64,000 nt of DNA from Lotus japonicus (GCF_012489685.1 NC_080041.1:135485785-135549784); one strand, 5' to 3'. Positions 24,769 to 37,812 are shown, counted from the stretch's first letter. Notes: generated from the sequence alone by a model not told the origin. Translations and numbers: made by a program.

Positions 24769-24921
24769 GTTGAATAACCCACCATCCAATCACATTGAAG
24801 ATAAGTGAGTTGAAATTTCCATATTTTATTTATTAATTTATTTCCAACTCATTTATCTCCAATGTGATTGGATGATGAGTTATTTAACCCAAACTTTATC
24901 ATGGGTCATTTAGACAACCCC
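24769..24921. repeat. Truncated copy of the GGGGTTGTC MITE
   Basis: The segment repeats the MITE at 57407-57593: 'catccaatcacattgaagataa' on the left, then the inverted 'atctccaatgtgattggatgat', and the right end 'gtcatttagacaacccc'. The left terminal repeat is missing. The intact right terminus is followed by 'aagtaaaat'. It lies about 360-510 bp upstream of the DRD1-like start codon. Confidence 0.7.
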
Positions 24922-25280
24922 AAGTAAAATATATTTAGTTTTAGTTATGATTTTCATACATACAAATAGCGCAGACATTCAATAGACACGTCATTTTTCT
25001 CTATTTTTATTTATTCTATTAAATATGATATATCACATCAAATATTTCTATTTCCCCTCTTTTATTTTGTCACATTCACAACCCATTAATCAAACATGCT
25101 TTCACTCTGAACCAACACTCTCACACACTCTCCCCCTTCCACACTCATCAAAATCCTGCCTTTTTCTCTTCTTCCTCCATTTCTGTCACGTAACTCTCTT
25201 CATCTCAATTTCAAGAAAAACATTCGATCTTTTTCTTTCCGTTTAATTTTTTTTTCAGTTTTCGCATAGTCAGTCATCAA

Positions 25281-28200
25281 ATGGAGGCAGCAATTGATGT
25301 GTTACCACCTAAACGCCCTGCCTCAAGTGGTATTCTTCATTCCCTTCTCAAAAGTTTTTATCTTTTTCAATTCTTGGTTAATTATTTTCCTTAATGCTGA
25401 TAATCAGGAACATACCACTATCCCAGTGTATGTATTTTGTGTTTTGTTTTCACCTGCATGCATTTTTCGTCAATTGTTTTCTCAGTGTAAAGTTGTGTCC
25501 TTTTCACTTACTTAATTCTGTTTTTGATGATATAATGTAACTTTGTGGCATTCATTTGTATCTGTAATTTGTTTGCAACCCTTTTTGTTACTGAGTGTGC
25601 TTGTTACTGGGTTTGAGAATCAAATAAGTTTATTTTGTTTGAATGAAGTTGAAACTGCATTAGTCTATGTAGGATCATATTTAAGTCCAACTGAATTCTA
25701 CAAGTCTTAAGAATATTTGCTTTTGCTGCTCTATAGGATGCATGCATTTAGTGGGTTATATGGATTATGGAATTGCTTAATTCAGTATACAACACTTGCA
25801 AGGGATATCTCTAGTTTTTGAATATAGTTTCTGTCATCTCTCCCATTAATAAATTTATCTATTTATTCATGTCTTTCCCCCAGCAAAAAATACATTTATG
25901 GATGTTAGTATCATATAGAATATAGATAGATGTTGACAAACTTCATTTTCTGAAACCAGGAATTTCTCCTCAGGGACATAAAAGACTGAAACTATCTAGT
26001 GATAGTCTGCCATACTCAGCACATGATAAAGCTGTGCCAGAGGCACCTACAAATGTTGAAGACTTCAGCAATCCATTTGCAATCTCTGATTTTTTAAATC
26101 GTTTAGAAAGTGGAAAATTTGGAAGTGTCACAAAGGACATAGAGGCCCTTATAACCCGAAAAATGCAAGTACTGGGCCCTTTCTTTGCAAAGTTTCCTAA
26201 ACTTGTTACTCAATCATTAAACGTGGTTGTGAACCACAATGAAGAAAGTAATAAGTTGGAAAATAAAAAAGGCACCATCATGTCACATGATAAAGTAGTA
26301 GATTTGGAAGAGGAGCACACTAAGAAGGATGCTTCTGCAGCACAGCCTGTTGTGATTATTGATTCGGATGAGGAAGATGATAGAGACAAAAATTCTTCTC
26401 TTCCATTTAATGAAGTAATGTTTCCGAACTCACTCCAATCTCCTGCATTGAGGATGATGGTAAGTTCCCCTGGTTTTGTGATTCTTGAAATATGTGAGCT
26501 CTGTGAGCTTTTATTTGGATTAGTGGCATGTTTTCTCCTAGGATGATTTGAAGGAACTTTAGTATTTCATTTTAACACATGTGGCAGAAGATTGTAATTA
26601 TATCATTGACTCTTTCTTGATTTATTATTTGTCCCTTAATTGTTATTTTAAAAATATATTGCCCTTTTATTTTCATAAGTATAAAGCAGAATCTTCTGGC
26701 TTTATAGGGTTAATTATGTAATTTTTATATCCATCGTCCATATATGACTCGTTCTATCTGTTTTAACTCTTTGAATTATTATGTGTGCCGTTACATATAA
26801 CTTACCAACATACATCTTTGGCTTTATTCTGTAAAAATAGAGGTATTATTGCAGGGCCTAAATGTTGCTTTTAGCTGTTGCAGAAGGTTTCTCCATTGAA
26901 CCATGTACATGTTTTAAGCTCTTTACACAACATTTTTAATAATTACAGAGATCTAATCACCATTCTACAGAATTCTGAAAGTTATCTGATTTTTTTAACC
27001 ACATTAAAGTTTCTTCTTTGTGTAAAAGGCTCATATGACTGAAATGCAGCATTAGAAAAAATTACTGTGTTGAAGAGTCAAGTGCAATTCTGAAGCATTC
27101 TAAATCCCTATCTATCTCAACACTGCATAGTTCTCTTAAAAATAAGTGCTTAATTTCTTGTGCCATGGCGTAATTCTATGTTAGATCTTTATAAGTTTCA
27201 CCGAAGTCTGACATTTTGCCTCAAGCGTCCCAATTTTGTAATTGTTGGCTGTCTTGCTAAACTTAAATGTTTCTATACCATATAAAGTTTCCTGTACCTT
27301 TGGTGATAAGTTTGGTAGTCATGCAAATGATGATACAAAAAATAAAAATCATGGACATATTTGGTTTCCTGTACCTTTGGTGATAAGTTTGGTAGTCATG
27401 CAAGTGGGTATTAGTTTGGAATTTTCAATTTCTTTGTCAGAGCGTATTGTGTTAATATTCTTCATAGAGATTATCAGATATGTGTGTTTTGGTAGATTCC
27501 TTTGTAACATTCTGTATATTTGGATTGAAATTTGTTGCTATATTTCATGAGAAGATGCTGCCACGTCTTTCATGTTTCCTTTTTATTTTTTAATGCAAGT
27601 TGGTTCACTGACATGCGTTATTATTCGCTGTGCAACAATTGTTTATAGGGGTATCGTGCTCCCATTGCTTACCATGGAGAAAGTGAAGATCTCAAATTTG
27701 AGCCAACTCGGGCTGCTAAAGATAAAACTCAGAGAGATAAAGGTGTTTATGTTGGTGTACAGGAGGAAGATGAGGTTGATACTGAAGATGATGGGCTTGA
27801 TGATATTTGGAGGGAAATGTCAATGGCCGTAGAATGTTCGAAGGTATGTTTACTTTAACTTGTTTTCACATTTCAGTGAGAATGGCTGTCTTTGTCAATT
27901 CGCTATATCTTCTACTCATCGGTTCCTTCTTTCATGCCATTTCATTGGTACTTGTACTAGGATGCTTCTGTGAATCCTCCGCCCGAGGAAGAAGTTGAAA
28001 AAGAAGACGACTGTGATCATTCTTTTGTTTTAAAAGATGATCTTGGTTATGTTTGTCGTGTTTGTGGCGTCATTGACCGAGGAATTGAAACCATATTTGA
28101 GTTCCAGTACAAGGTTAGACTCTTGTCTCAATGTTAATGATTTTCATGTTATAAATCTTGGTCATAAAATAGTTAGTGTGAAATTGAGTTTTTTAAGTAT

Positions 28201-30334
28201 GCGGCTTGAAAATAGATTTGTAGATTGAATGTTTGACTCAGGACATAACAATGCTTAAATTAAAACAGTTAGAAATGTGTTCCAAAAACTCTTCTGATAG
28301 TTTATGGTTTCCTCTACCTCTTTTGTGGGAAAATAGGTGATTTGTTTGATTCAACTTCATAAAGCACTCAAGAACTTCTTTACTGAACCATAATAATTTA
28401 ATAGCAGGCAGGACATTTTTATTATTTGGGCTCAATTTCTTTGTAAAACATTGCCTAGTTCATAATTCTGTATGTTCTGGACTAAAACATGAGATGACTT
28501 ATAGCTGGGGACAGCGAGTGATCAAAAATGATTTTTTATTCTTATTTTCTTATTGAAGGTTAAAAGGAGCACAAGAACTTACATGGCTGATTCATGGAAT
28601 GCCAAAGCAAAAGTTGATGTATATGGAATTAATATTGCTGAAGATGACATCATGTTTACTGAAATTTCAGCACATCCTAGGCATATGAAACAAATGAAGT
28701 CTCATCAAATTGAAGGGTTCAATTTTCTCGTCAGAAACCTTGTAGGTGACAATCCTGGGGGCTGCATCTTGGCCCATGCTCCAGGATCTGGGAAGACATT
28801 CATGATAATCAGTTTCATGCAAAGTTTTCTAGGAAAGTACCCAAATGCTAGACCTCTGGTGGTGCTTCCCAAGGGAATACTATCTACTTGGAAAAAGGAG
28901 TTTCAGACATGGCAAGTGGAGGACATACCACTTTACGATCTTTACACTGTGAAGGCAGACAGTAGATCACAGCAGTTGGAAGTTTTGAAACAATGGGTGG
29001 AATGCAAGAGCATCCTTTTCTTGGGGTACAAGCAGTTTTCTTCAATTGTCTGTGATAATAGTACTAACAGCATATCAATATCTTGCCAAGATATATTGCT
29101 TAAGGTACCTTCAATTCTCATTTTAGATGAAGGACATAATCCGCGGAATGAGAATACTGATATGGTGCAGTCCCTTGCAAAGGTAAAAACACCTAGAAAA
29201 GTTGTACTGTCAGGTACCTTGTATCAAAACCATGTGAAGGAGGTATTTAATATTTTGAATCTGGTTCGGCCAAAGTTTCTAAAGATGGAAACATCTAGGC
29301 CTATTGTCAAGCGCATTCACAGTAGAGTACATATATCGGGCAAGAAATCTTTCTATGATTTGGTGGAGGACACTTTGCAGAAGGACCCGGATTTTAAAAG
29401 GAAAATAGCTGTTATTCAAGATTTGCGTGAGATGACGAGTAAGGTACTTCACTATTACAAAGGAGATTTTCTTGATGAGCTTCCTGGTCTGGTTGATTTT
29501 ACTGTGTTGCTTAAGCTGACCCCAAGACAGAAGCATGAAACTGGGAAATTAAAGAATATATCTAGAAAGTTCAAGGTATCTTCTATGGGCAGTGCGCTGT
29601 ATCTTCACCCTAGATTGATACCTGTTGCGGATAAATGTGGTGAAAACTCTGTATCTGACCAAATGGTGGATGATTTAATTGAGAAGTTGGATGTGAAAGA
29701 TGGAGTGAAGTCGAAATTCTTCATGAACATTCTAAACTTGTGTGAATCATCCAACGAGAAGCTTCTGGTGTTCAGCCAATATCTCTTACCTTTGAAATAT
29801 TTAGAGAGGTTAGTTATGAAATGGAAAGGTTGGAGTTTTGGGAAAGAAATCTTCGGAATCTCAGGGGAATCTAGCTCTGAGCAAAGGGAGTGGTCCATGA
29901 ACAAATTCAACAATTCACCTGATGCTAAAATCTTCTTTGGTTCAATCAAGGCTTGTGGAGAGGGCATATCTTTGGTTGGGGCATCCCGAGTACTCATTTT
30001 GGATGTTCATCTGAACCCGTCAGTTACTCGTCAAGCTATTGGTCGTGCATTTCGACCAGGACAGACAAAGAAGGTCTTTGTGTACCGATTGATAGCTGCT
30101 GATTCTCCAGAAGAGGATGATCACATTACTTGTTTCAAGAAGGAATTGATTTCAAAGATGTGGTTTGAATGGAATGAGTACTGTGGTGATAGGGCCTTCC
30201 AAGTTGAGACAGTTAGTGTCAATGAATGTGGTGATGAGCTCCTTGAGACTCCAATGTTAGGAGAAGATGTAAAAGCTTTGTATAAAAGGTTTGAGACCAC
30301 TCTTTGTTACAATCATGCTGTTCTTCTTCACTAA
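25281..30334 (+). CDS. DRD1: SNF2 chromatin remodeler, DRD1/CHR35-like
   Basis: In Arabidopsis, DRD1 is the SNF2-like ATPase of the DDR complex that lets RNA polymerase V transcribe at sites of RNA-directed DNA methylation. Five exons join in phase: 25281-25329, 25960-26459, 27649-27843, 27961-28113 and 28559-30334, giving about 890 residues, which matches DRD1 (about 890) rather than the longer CLASSY proteins. The N-terminus has acidic Ser-rich stretches ([11 protein letters not shown]). A Cys cluster (CDHSF...[13 protein letters not shown]) precedes the helicase. The ATPase motifs are clear: Walker A (HAPGSGKT, about residues 372-379), DEGH box (about 489-492), and motif VI ([11 protein letters not shown], about 791-801). 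The last exon carries the whole ATPase domain, as usual in this subfamily. The start is the first ATG after a leader with CT-rich stretches. No lesion is seen. Assignment to DRD1 over a close paralogue rests on length and the N-terminal Cys cluster. Confidence 0.92.
27287..27405 (+). repeat. 42-bp direct repeat in DRD1 intron 2
   Basis: 'gtttcctgtacctttggtga' begins two nearly identical copies at 27287-27328 and 27364-27405, separated by 35 bp. It is a local duplication in the 1.19-kb intron and does not touch coding sequence. Confidence 0.85.
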
Positions 30335-31261
30335 TACTGGTTTTATTTGTATGTCAGGTAAACTGTTGGCATTCAGATTCAGTGGACTTGGATAGCAAAT
30401 GTTGACTGCATTTATGGTACACATTTTTACCACTGTATTTGTTGATACTGAACAATGTAGACTGTAGAGAGTGGCCTAATTGACTTAGTTGTCTTTGCTC
30501 TTTGTACACATGTGATCCATCTTCCTCACTCTTGTGTGAGTGTAGAGATGTACAGAGTATTAAACTTTCCTGACTTGTTATAATTGCTTGTAGTCTTTTA
30601 TTTCTGTTGCATCAGCTTATCTGGTTGAGATGCTAATACTAATATTACTTTGCTTCAGGAGATATAAGTAGTCAAAATAATTAACTCAGTTTAAATTGAG
30701 ATTACTGTACTGTGTTGATGCTCATACAATATGTGATTTCATCTTGTTGGCCTAATGAAAAAATAAAACCTGCTAGCAGGATGCATTTGCTTGCTGCATA
30801 CAATGTGATAAGTCTTTTAGGTGTCTTATTTGGGTCCCACAGCAGCCCAAAAGTCCTTGGGCTAATGAATCTCTTCTGTGGGGCCATGGAATCCACGTTA
30901 GGTGTATATGGCATCAATCTTGATTATATACTTCAGCCCATAGTGCACTACCCAACTAAAGGGTGCATTTGCTGCATATGATATGACTGATATTTCTACA
31001 TCAATTTGTTCAATAGAAATAGAAATGCCTAAATAATCAACATAAATAAACTAGGATGATGCTCTGTTAAACGATAGATGTAAAATTTCCCATGGTTTTT
31101 GAATATTTTGTATTTTGGGTTTAAAGCAAAAAAAAAATGTTGTTCAGATATTTGCACCCACCAATCTTTTATATTTACGCATTTATGAAACTTGAACCTT
31201 TGAATCAACATCATCAGCTGCCTTATATTTTTCATTAAATTAGACGGTAGAGTAATTTTAC
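30335..31261. other. 3' flank of the DRD1-like gene
   Basis: The 3' untranslated region is expected here. A possible extra intron begins soon after the stop, but no coding sequence follows. The short open frame at 30712-30981 shows no recognisable protein. Confidence 0.5.
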
Positions 31262-31525
31262 AATTTAACTTATGGACTGGCGAGCCCCTAGAGGGGCAAC
31301 GCCCAGCATGTATCCCGCCCTGAGGCGGGGCCCTGGCCTTCAGTTGGGCCTTGACCTCGGAGGCCCAATTGGCCCAATAGGTAGTACCCAAGCTCTATAA
31401 ATAGGAGGTAGTTATCAATTGGAGGGGACTTTTGGCTCATTTGATGAAATAACACTTGAAATTCAGCACTCTCTCTCATTCTCACTCTCTCTTGGCACAA
31501 TCCCTCTACCTCTAGGTACTATGCC
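31262..31525. mobile_element. Probable LTR fragment (promoter/R region)
   Basis: A GC-rich block ('cgagcccctagaggggcaac', 'ccctgaggcggggccctgg') is followed by TATAAATA at 31396-31403 and a CT-rich leader ('gcactctctctcattctc'). This is the usual composition of the U3-R part of a plant LTR. The ends could not be found, no internal retroelement genes follow, and no target duplication is visible. It differs from the flanking AT-rich DNA in base composition. Confidence 0.5.
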
Positions 31526-31804
31526 TCTCTTCAATGTCCATTCCTAGAACAACTTAACAAACCAAAGATTAAACAACTCAAATTTATTGATACTGATAGC
31601 ATGAATTTAAGAGTTATCCAACTCCATTCAATCCAAATTCATATAGGTTGGAAGAAATACAACATGTTATAAAATTGAATTATTTCACCGCACGAAAAAG
31701 TGAGTACGTCATTATTCTAAGATAACACTCATATATAGATTTGAAACTTTGTCTTCTCTCCAATTAATTAAGATGTGGATGCTCGTTCTTACAAGACAAC
31801 ATAT

Positions 31805-32188
31805 TTGACCAATTCCAACCTTTAGCCGCCCCCATTTGTTAGCCTGTTACTCATCTACCCGTGTTCTCAGAGCAAAAGAGATCCAGATCGTTGATATTCA
31901 GTACCATACTTTGACAGTTTGACCCATCTTAACATACCCATCCCACCGTTAACTTCACAAGCAGCCATACGTCTGAAACCACACTAGTACTGCCCCCCTC
32001 ATTAACTCTCAACACATAGCCGCCGCGTACACGTGGGCATGTTAAGATCTTACCAGTCATCACAAAAATAATGGAAGGAATAGCAAAATGGAAAGTGATA
32101 GTTTGATCTTAGGATAGAGATAAAAAAAATTGTATAATATGGACTTAAAAAACAGGGATAAATTTTGTTGGCTTTATGCATATAAATA
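31805..32188 (+). promoter_or_regulatory. Pathogen/ethylene-type promoter of the hevein-like PR-4 gene
   Basis: Two GCC boxes (AGCCGCC, bound by ERF factors) are at 31824-31830 and 32018-32024. Two W-box cores (TTGACC, bound by WRKY factors) are at 31805-31810 and 31919-31924. A CACGTGGG G-box lies just after the second GCC box. A TATA box (TATAAATA) at 32181-32188 lies 57 bp before the start codon. This combination is classical for ethylene/jasmonate-inducible PR genes; inducibility is inferred. Confidence 0.65.
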
Positions 32189-32244
32189 GTGAGCCAAATG
32201 AAGGAAAATATATCAAGCAGAGTTTGTGAGCTAAATTGGGAGAT

Positions 32245-33037
32245 ATGGCAAGATTAGTTGAGGCAGTGCTAGCGGTGTTGTTGCCATGTTTGATTGTAAC
32301 CGCCATGGGTGAGCAGTGCGGAAGCCAAGCTGGTGGGCAGTTATGCCCAAACAACCAGTGCTGCAGCCAGTACGGTTGGTGCGGCAACACGGAGGACTAT
32401 TGTTCGTCCTCCAAGGGCTGCCAGAGCAGATGCTGGGGTCCCACCCCTACTCCGGGCGGTGAAAGCGCGTCAAATGTATACGCCTCCTATCACTACTACC
32501 GGCCGGAGCAGGTCGGGTGGGACTACAGCGGCACTTACTGCGCCACCTGGGACGCCGGTAAATCATTGGCATGGCGCAGTAAGTATGGCTGGACAGCCTT
32601 CTGTGGCCCTGTTGGACCTCGCGGTCAAGCTTCATGTGGAAGATGCCTTCGAGTAAGAAACAAGCAATTCAAAATTTTCTTAGTTCATACTATATATCTG
32701 TTTAGGTTTTAAATTGTGGTTGTGGTTGTCACTGCGTCGTGAAATTGCAGAACAAATGCGAATTGATGCGGTTGCAGCGAATAAATGAATGAATTTAATG
32801 ATTGATGTTTGTAATTTGCAGGTGACAAATTCAAGGACTGGAGCTCAGCAAACAGTGAGGATTGTGGATCAGTGCGCCAACGGAGGGTTGGATTTGGACT
32901 GGGGCGTGTTCAGCAAATTGGACACCGATGGTGTTGGATACCAACAGGGTCATATGACCGTGAGCTATCAGTTTGTGGATTGTGGGAATGAGCTTGAGTT
33001 GTCCAAACCTTTACTTTCCATCATCGATGCTGCTTAA
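32245..33037 (+). CDS. Hevein-like PR-4 protein (chitin-binding + barwin)
   Basis: This is a secreted or vacuolar defence protein that binds chitin; barwin domains of PR-4 proteins are reported to have RNase activity. Exons 32245-32652 and 32822-33037 join in phase 0 to give 207 residues. A signal peptide spans about residues 1-22. The hevein domain (about 23-63) has eight cysteines and the signature [13 protein letters not shown] short Pro-rich linker (GPTPTPGG) leads to the barwin domain from about residue 73 ([48 protein letters not shown]). The C-terminal tail ([12 protein letters not shown]) is hydrophobic, as in vacuole-targeted class I PR-4 proteins. The in-frame codons before 32245 lie in the leader and are not needed. 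It is the only gene of the local PR-4 group with the hevein domain. Confidence 0.95.
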
Positions 33038-34559
33038 ACAATCAAATGCTAAATCTTCTGCTTAATAATTGCTGTGTGAGAGTGATATGAGACTAGCTAG
33101 GATCTTTCCATTTGGAAAGAAAATCTTACTCATGTCACGTGCTCTGAATAAATTGAACTTTTGTAATGGATTTGGTTATGCTTAATGACCATGAAAATTC
33201 ATATATATGTTCATCGATCATCATCAATTTAATTTCTTCCTCTTGGTAAAAAAAATTATGAGTTTTCATTTGATGCGAACTGGAAATTGATTTGTGATGA
33301 AAAGACCCCAAGCGCATGTTCAAGCAGTCAAATATTTGTTGACAAGTTTCAAATCTTTCTACAAATCCTCTGTAATCACTAAATATGGTTGGTTCTATGA
33401 GGAGTTGGATCCTTAATAAACTCTAATTGTGACATTCCAAGTGAGCGCTTCAAATCTCTATTAGAATGTTGACTACTTCATGTTCCAACCATTGCAATGA
33501 GAATTGATTTCTTTGTCACAACACCGTCAAATGTTCTTCCATAAACTGAGTTGTGGTTCTCTTTGGTCTCTTTGTGAGGTTCTAAGCCTTGCACGCTGTT
33601 GGGAGTTGGTTGTCCACAATCTAGCATAATGGAAGGAACTCCTACGCTCAAGTCAGTTTCTGAGAAAAATACACTAGAATCAAAGTTCATCTTAAACAAA
33701 ATAAGCAAAATGAATAATACTTATGTAATTAAAGGATCAAAGTGTAGTTGAAGCACTTAACTTAGTGAAGTCATGGTGTATGACTTATGAGCCAAAGTCA
33801 CGCTAAGGGAGGCTTTATGAGTAGTGTAGATATTTCCTTTATAATCAACAACCTTTTTTTGCAACCCATCCACTATGCCAGCATTGTGTGCTGACTAACC
33901 GTCAACGAAACTTACATCGTGACTTCAACGACACTAAGGGTAGTCAAAACGAAAACACTGACATTAAGAAAAGAGGGAATCTGTCGATCTGACCCGCAGC
34001 AGAGCCGAACAAAGATGAAAATGAGGATAATGGAGGGAGTTGCAGAGATGGTCACTGGTAAGGCACAACGGCGACACGACTAGGCTTGCTCCAAAATAGA
34101 GCAAACCAAAACCCTTCTCTTTCAACCTAGCACTCTACCAGAGAGGGACGTTAGAAAATGTAGCCTTAGATCTGGGTTGCATAAGTGCTCACGACAACAA
34201 CGGCGACGAGATGAAGGCCCGGAGACAACAAAGGTGGAGACACTGATGTAGGCGGAGGAGACGACCAAGCTGGAGACACTGACGGTGAAAGCGAAGTAAG
34301 TGGTGGCAAGGGGTCAGGGGAAAAGAAAAATAGAATTTTAGAACCAAATGAGGGAACACTTACTTATTTGGGTAACAAATCCACATAATGTGGAGGAGAA
34401 CCACCTATTAAGTAAAGAAAAAACTACAAAACAAGAAAGGGAACCTCCTCTAGAGGAGGAGGAACCCCCAAGGAGGGAGAACAACAGTCTACTCTCCTTT
34501 TCTAACCCTAGTAGAGCGTCTTAGAAATAAGGTGGTGTTGTTATCCTCAAAATTAAATG
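33038..34559. other. Intergenic between PR-4 and solo LTR
   Basis: The first 150-200 bases are the 3' untranslated region. A 76-codon minus-strand frame at 33478-33708 (contains LDCGQPTPNSVQGLEP) looks more protein-like than its surroundings, but I do not recognise it; it may be a gene fragment. Between about 33900 and 34330 the DNA is relatively GC-rich, purine-rich and without open frames. No element ends could be placed. Confidence 0.45.
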
Positions 34560-36870
34560 TGTAAGGCCCAAGTTTTTAAACTTATGCCAACTAAATAGAA
34601 TCCTATTCACGATTAGGGTTGATGTATCGTGAAGGGAAACCTGAACTAGAGTTTACCAAATGAAACAAATATATGAAGGAGAAAGTTCAGGAAAAGTCTG
34701 AGGATTGTATCGAAGTCGATTTAAGTTATAGCACGACTAATATTCGCTTTAAAACCTAGGACAAGAATCTTAGGAAATAACACTATGTTCCACCCTTGGA
34801 ACACTGTAGGATTTTAGTCCAAAAATCTTCAGAGAAATGTTAGAACTTCTCTTTTTCCATATATCAAAATCGTTTCGAGGCGAAACTCTAGGATCTACGA
34901 ACGTCCGATTCCAATCATCGGAAGTTTGCCGAAACCGAATCCCTGGTATTTCAAAACCCTAGAATCAACCGACAATGAAGACTTTTTCTATTCAGAACTT
35001 CAAATGAATATTCTACACGCGTACACCCATTTCTCTTGATGATTTCAATCTTTCTTCAGAAGGAAGTTTTCCATTCCGACATTCGATGCAAAAAGCAACT
35101 TATCGGGTAAAATAGTTTTATACCGATTATGCATTAGTCGCTAAAAATACAAGGAGACCTCATTTTAGTTTTGGAATTCTTTCGCCAAAACCTATCTTAG
35201 AATTCATGGAGAATGAAGCCGGAAAAATCAGATTCGCGAAACTTTCATTTTACCGCGTTTTGCCAACCTCTATATATAGCCAAGAAAGGAAGAAAAACAC
35301 AAAATTTCCACCATTTTCTCTCCACAAACCCGCGAGTTCATCCAAGGAGGAAGGAAGAAGAGCTTTTGTTCAATCCTTGCTTGATCGTTGATTAATCAGT
35401 TGCTGCTTCAAGGTTTCGAGGTAAAGTCGATAATCCTTACCTCTGATCGCTTTTTCCATAGCTTTTCTGTAGACTTTTCTGAGCTGATAGTTTTGAGGTT
35501 TTTGCAAAACTATCCTGAATATTTCATTTCTGATTCTAAACCTCTTCCTTATGTGCCCAAGATCAATTCTGCCGGATTAGATTTTCCGTTATGCCGCCGG
35601 ATTTCCGCTGGAATCAATTTTAGCCTTAAATACCCATTTTTGGGGTAAAGCTTCAACCTTTAGGCTGAAAACTATCGCCTTAGCTTAGTGCTAGTAGGAT
35701 TAGTTGTCATAAACGTCATTAGTAACGTCCCTGTCAAATTTGCTTTTTGAGATTTCAGTTTTGAAATTCTAAGTTAAAAATCATGACCAAAATACCCCTG
35801 CGACAGTTTTTGATCCGATAATTTTTCCGAGTTTAGAATACCCTTAGTTACGGCTAATGAAAGCATAGGAACCAAGTTTGATCGAAGAAAAATCGAATCC
35901 CATAATTGTGAAAAGTGGCCGAGCCCTATAGGGGAGGAGGAGGAAAATTCCTTTTTCGAAAACTTGTCCTTTCGCGCTAGATTATCGTACCTCGGAGTAT
36001 ATACTACTTCGTGTAACCTTAGTGAGTATTGATTACTGAGTTTCTGATAGTCTTTGATGGAATTCTGTGGTTTTACTCTAAAGGTTCTTTTGAAGAATTT
36101 TCTGAAGATCAAGGAGCTCATTGTGAAGGAACGTTTGAGGAGAACGCTGGAATAACTAAAGGTAAGGGCAACTTACCTTGCTAGTTAATGCTTTAGGTGT
36201 CGATGAATTCGACTTGATTTATTGTTTATGCACTTGTTTGTGTTTGACTGGTAAAATGTTTTCTGAGGCTTCGGCTGACAATGTAGATGATTCATCTACT
36301 GACTGTTTTTGAGATTGACTTACATGCTATGTGCTATGTGGGTAATCTAGGATGTGTGGTGCATGCCTTATATGCTAAGTGCTATGTGGATATTGCTTAA
36401 TTTGTTGATATATGACATGTTGATTGACTGTGATGATGTAATTATGCTTTTGCAACGAAATCTGAGTTTCTGATTAGTGAGAATAGCGGGCAGGTCATGC
36501 CGATTTTATTTTGAGAGTTTTGAGAAAGTTTGATAGGACGAATGAGATTCGGGCCTTGTTATGGTTTTCATGAATCGAGACATTCTCTAGAGTTATTTGG
36601 GGATTTGGAGATCCCGAGAACTTATAAGATTTGCGATATGACAAAAGTGGAAACTATTTTGTAAGGAAAACTCATAAGACATTAAACAACCTTGAAACCT
36701 TTTAATGATGATAATAATCTCGAAGGAAGCTTAGGAGTCGAATCTTAGTTTTGGAAAACGAGAAGTGTCGTCGGATCTAAGTGTTGAGGAGATTGGTAAG
36801 TTCTGAGTATGTTGATACTCCTTCGCTCGTTGAGCAGTTTGTTTAGCCATCCAAGGGATGAGCCGAGAAG

Positions 36871-37019
36871 CTTCACTGAGGCGTGAGACCTTGTGAATGC
36901 GTGATACTCCACTGAGGCGTGAGACCTTGTGGAAAGTATGGATCTTCACTGAGGCGTGAGACCTCGTGAACAGCATGAAGCTTCACTGAGGCGTGAGACC
37001 TTGTGAATGCGGGATACTC
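36871..37019 (+). repeat. Tandem array of 'cactgaggcgtgagacctt' units inside the LTR
   Basis: Four copies of 'cactgaggcgtgagaccttgtg' (one with 'ctcg') occur at about 35-40-bp spacing. The sequence between the cores is more variable ('aatgcgtgatactc', 'gaaagtatggatctt'). Confidence 0.85.
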
Positions 37020-37170
37020 TTGTGCTGTTGGAGCAGCTGTGTTGTTGGGCTATCCGAGAGATAAGCCGGGAAACGAGTAGTTTCCGAGTATGTCGATACT
37101 CTTGTTCGTTGAATAGTTTTGACCATCGGATGGAGATGAGTCAGATGATTTGGAGATCATCATGAGATCA

Positions 37171-37357
37171 GTTTATGCCTTCGGGTACAGTTTATGCCTT
37201 TGGGTACAGTTTATGCCTACGGGTACAGTTATGCCTTCGGGTACAGTTTATGCCTTCGGGTACAGTTTATGCCTTCGGGTACAGTTATGCCTTCGGGTAC
37301 AGTTTATGCCTTCGGGTACAGTTTATACCTTCGGGTACAGTTTATACCTTCGGGTAA
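37171..37357 (+). repeat. 19-bp minisatellite inside the LTR, ten units
   Basis: The unit 'gtttatgccttcgggtaca' is repeated ten times; two units have lost one T, and the last two read 'tatacc'. The 19-bp period shifts the frame at each unit, so all three forward frames stay open without being genes. It lies about 2.6 kb into the solo LTR. Confidence 0.9.
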
Positions 37358-37809
37358 TTCGGACATCGACGGGGGATATGATCGACCGTGAGGTTAGGAT
37401 CGACCTGTTGATTGTCGGGCATGGCGGAGGGAAAAGTCGACCCGCAGGGTTAGGACTGATCCGGCTATGTCAAGGTTGTAAGTGACACTCGAGGGTTATG
37501 GTCGACACAATGCCAGTGTTAGGACCGACTCGATCGTGCCCAGCCTACCTCTTCCAGAACTGTCGAGATTGACGTTGCATTGACATATCATGCACTCTTA
37601 TTATATTCGTTGGGGATTTGGATGAGTTGATGTTGATGAACATCGTTACGTGTTTATAGGAGTTGATGTTGATAAACATCGTTATGTGTTTTGATGAGTA
37701 GATGTTGATAAATATCGTATGTGCTTTGATGATTGAATTGTACTAGAGATTTGATAACATGCTATGTTTAAACCTTAGGGTAGACAATGCAGAACTTATA
37801 TGTACATAT

Positions 37810-37812
<3 letters not shown>

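Noticed and set aside
37150..37485. Overlapping open frames in all three forward frames
   Set aside because: They are produced by a 19-bp minisatellite without stops, inside a solo LTR.
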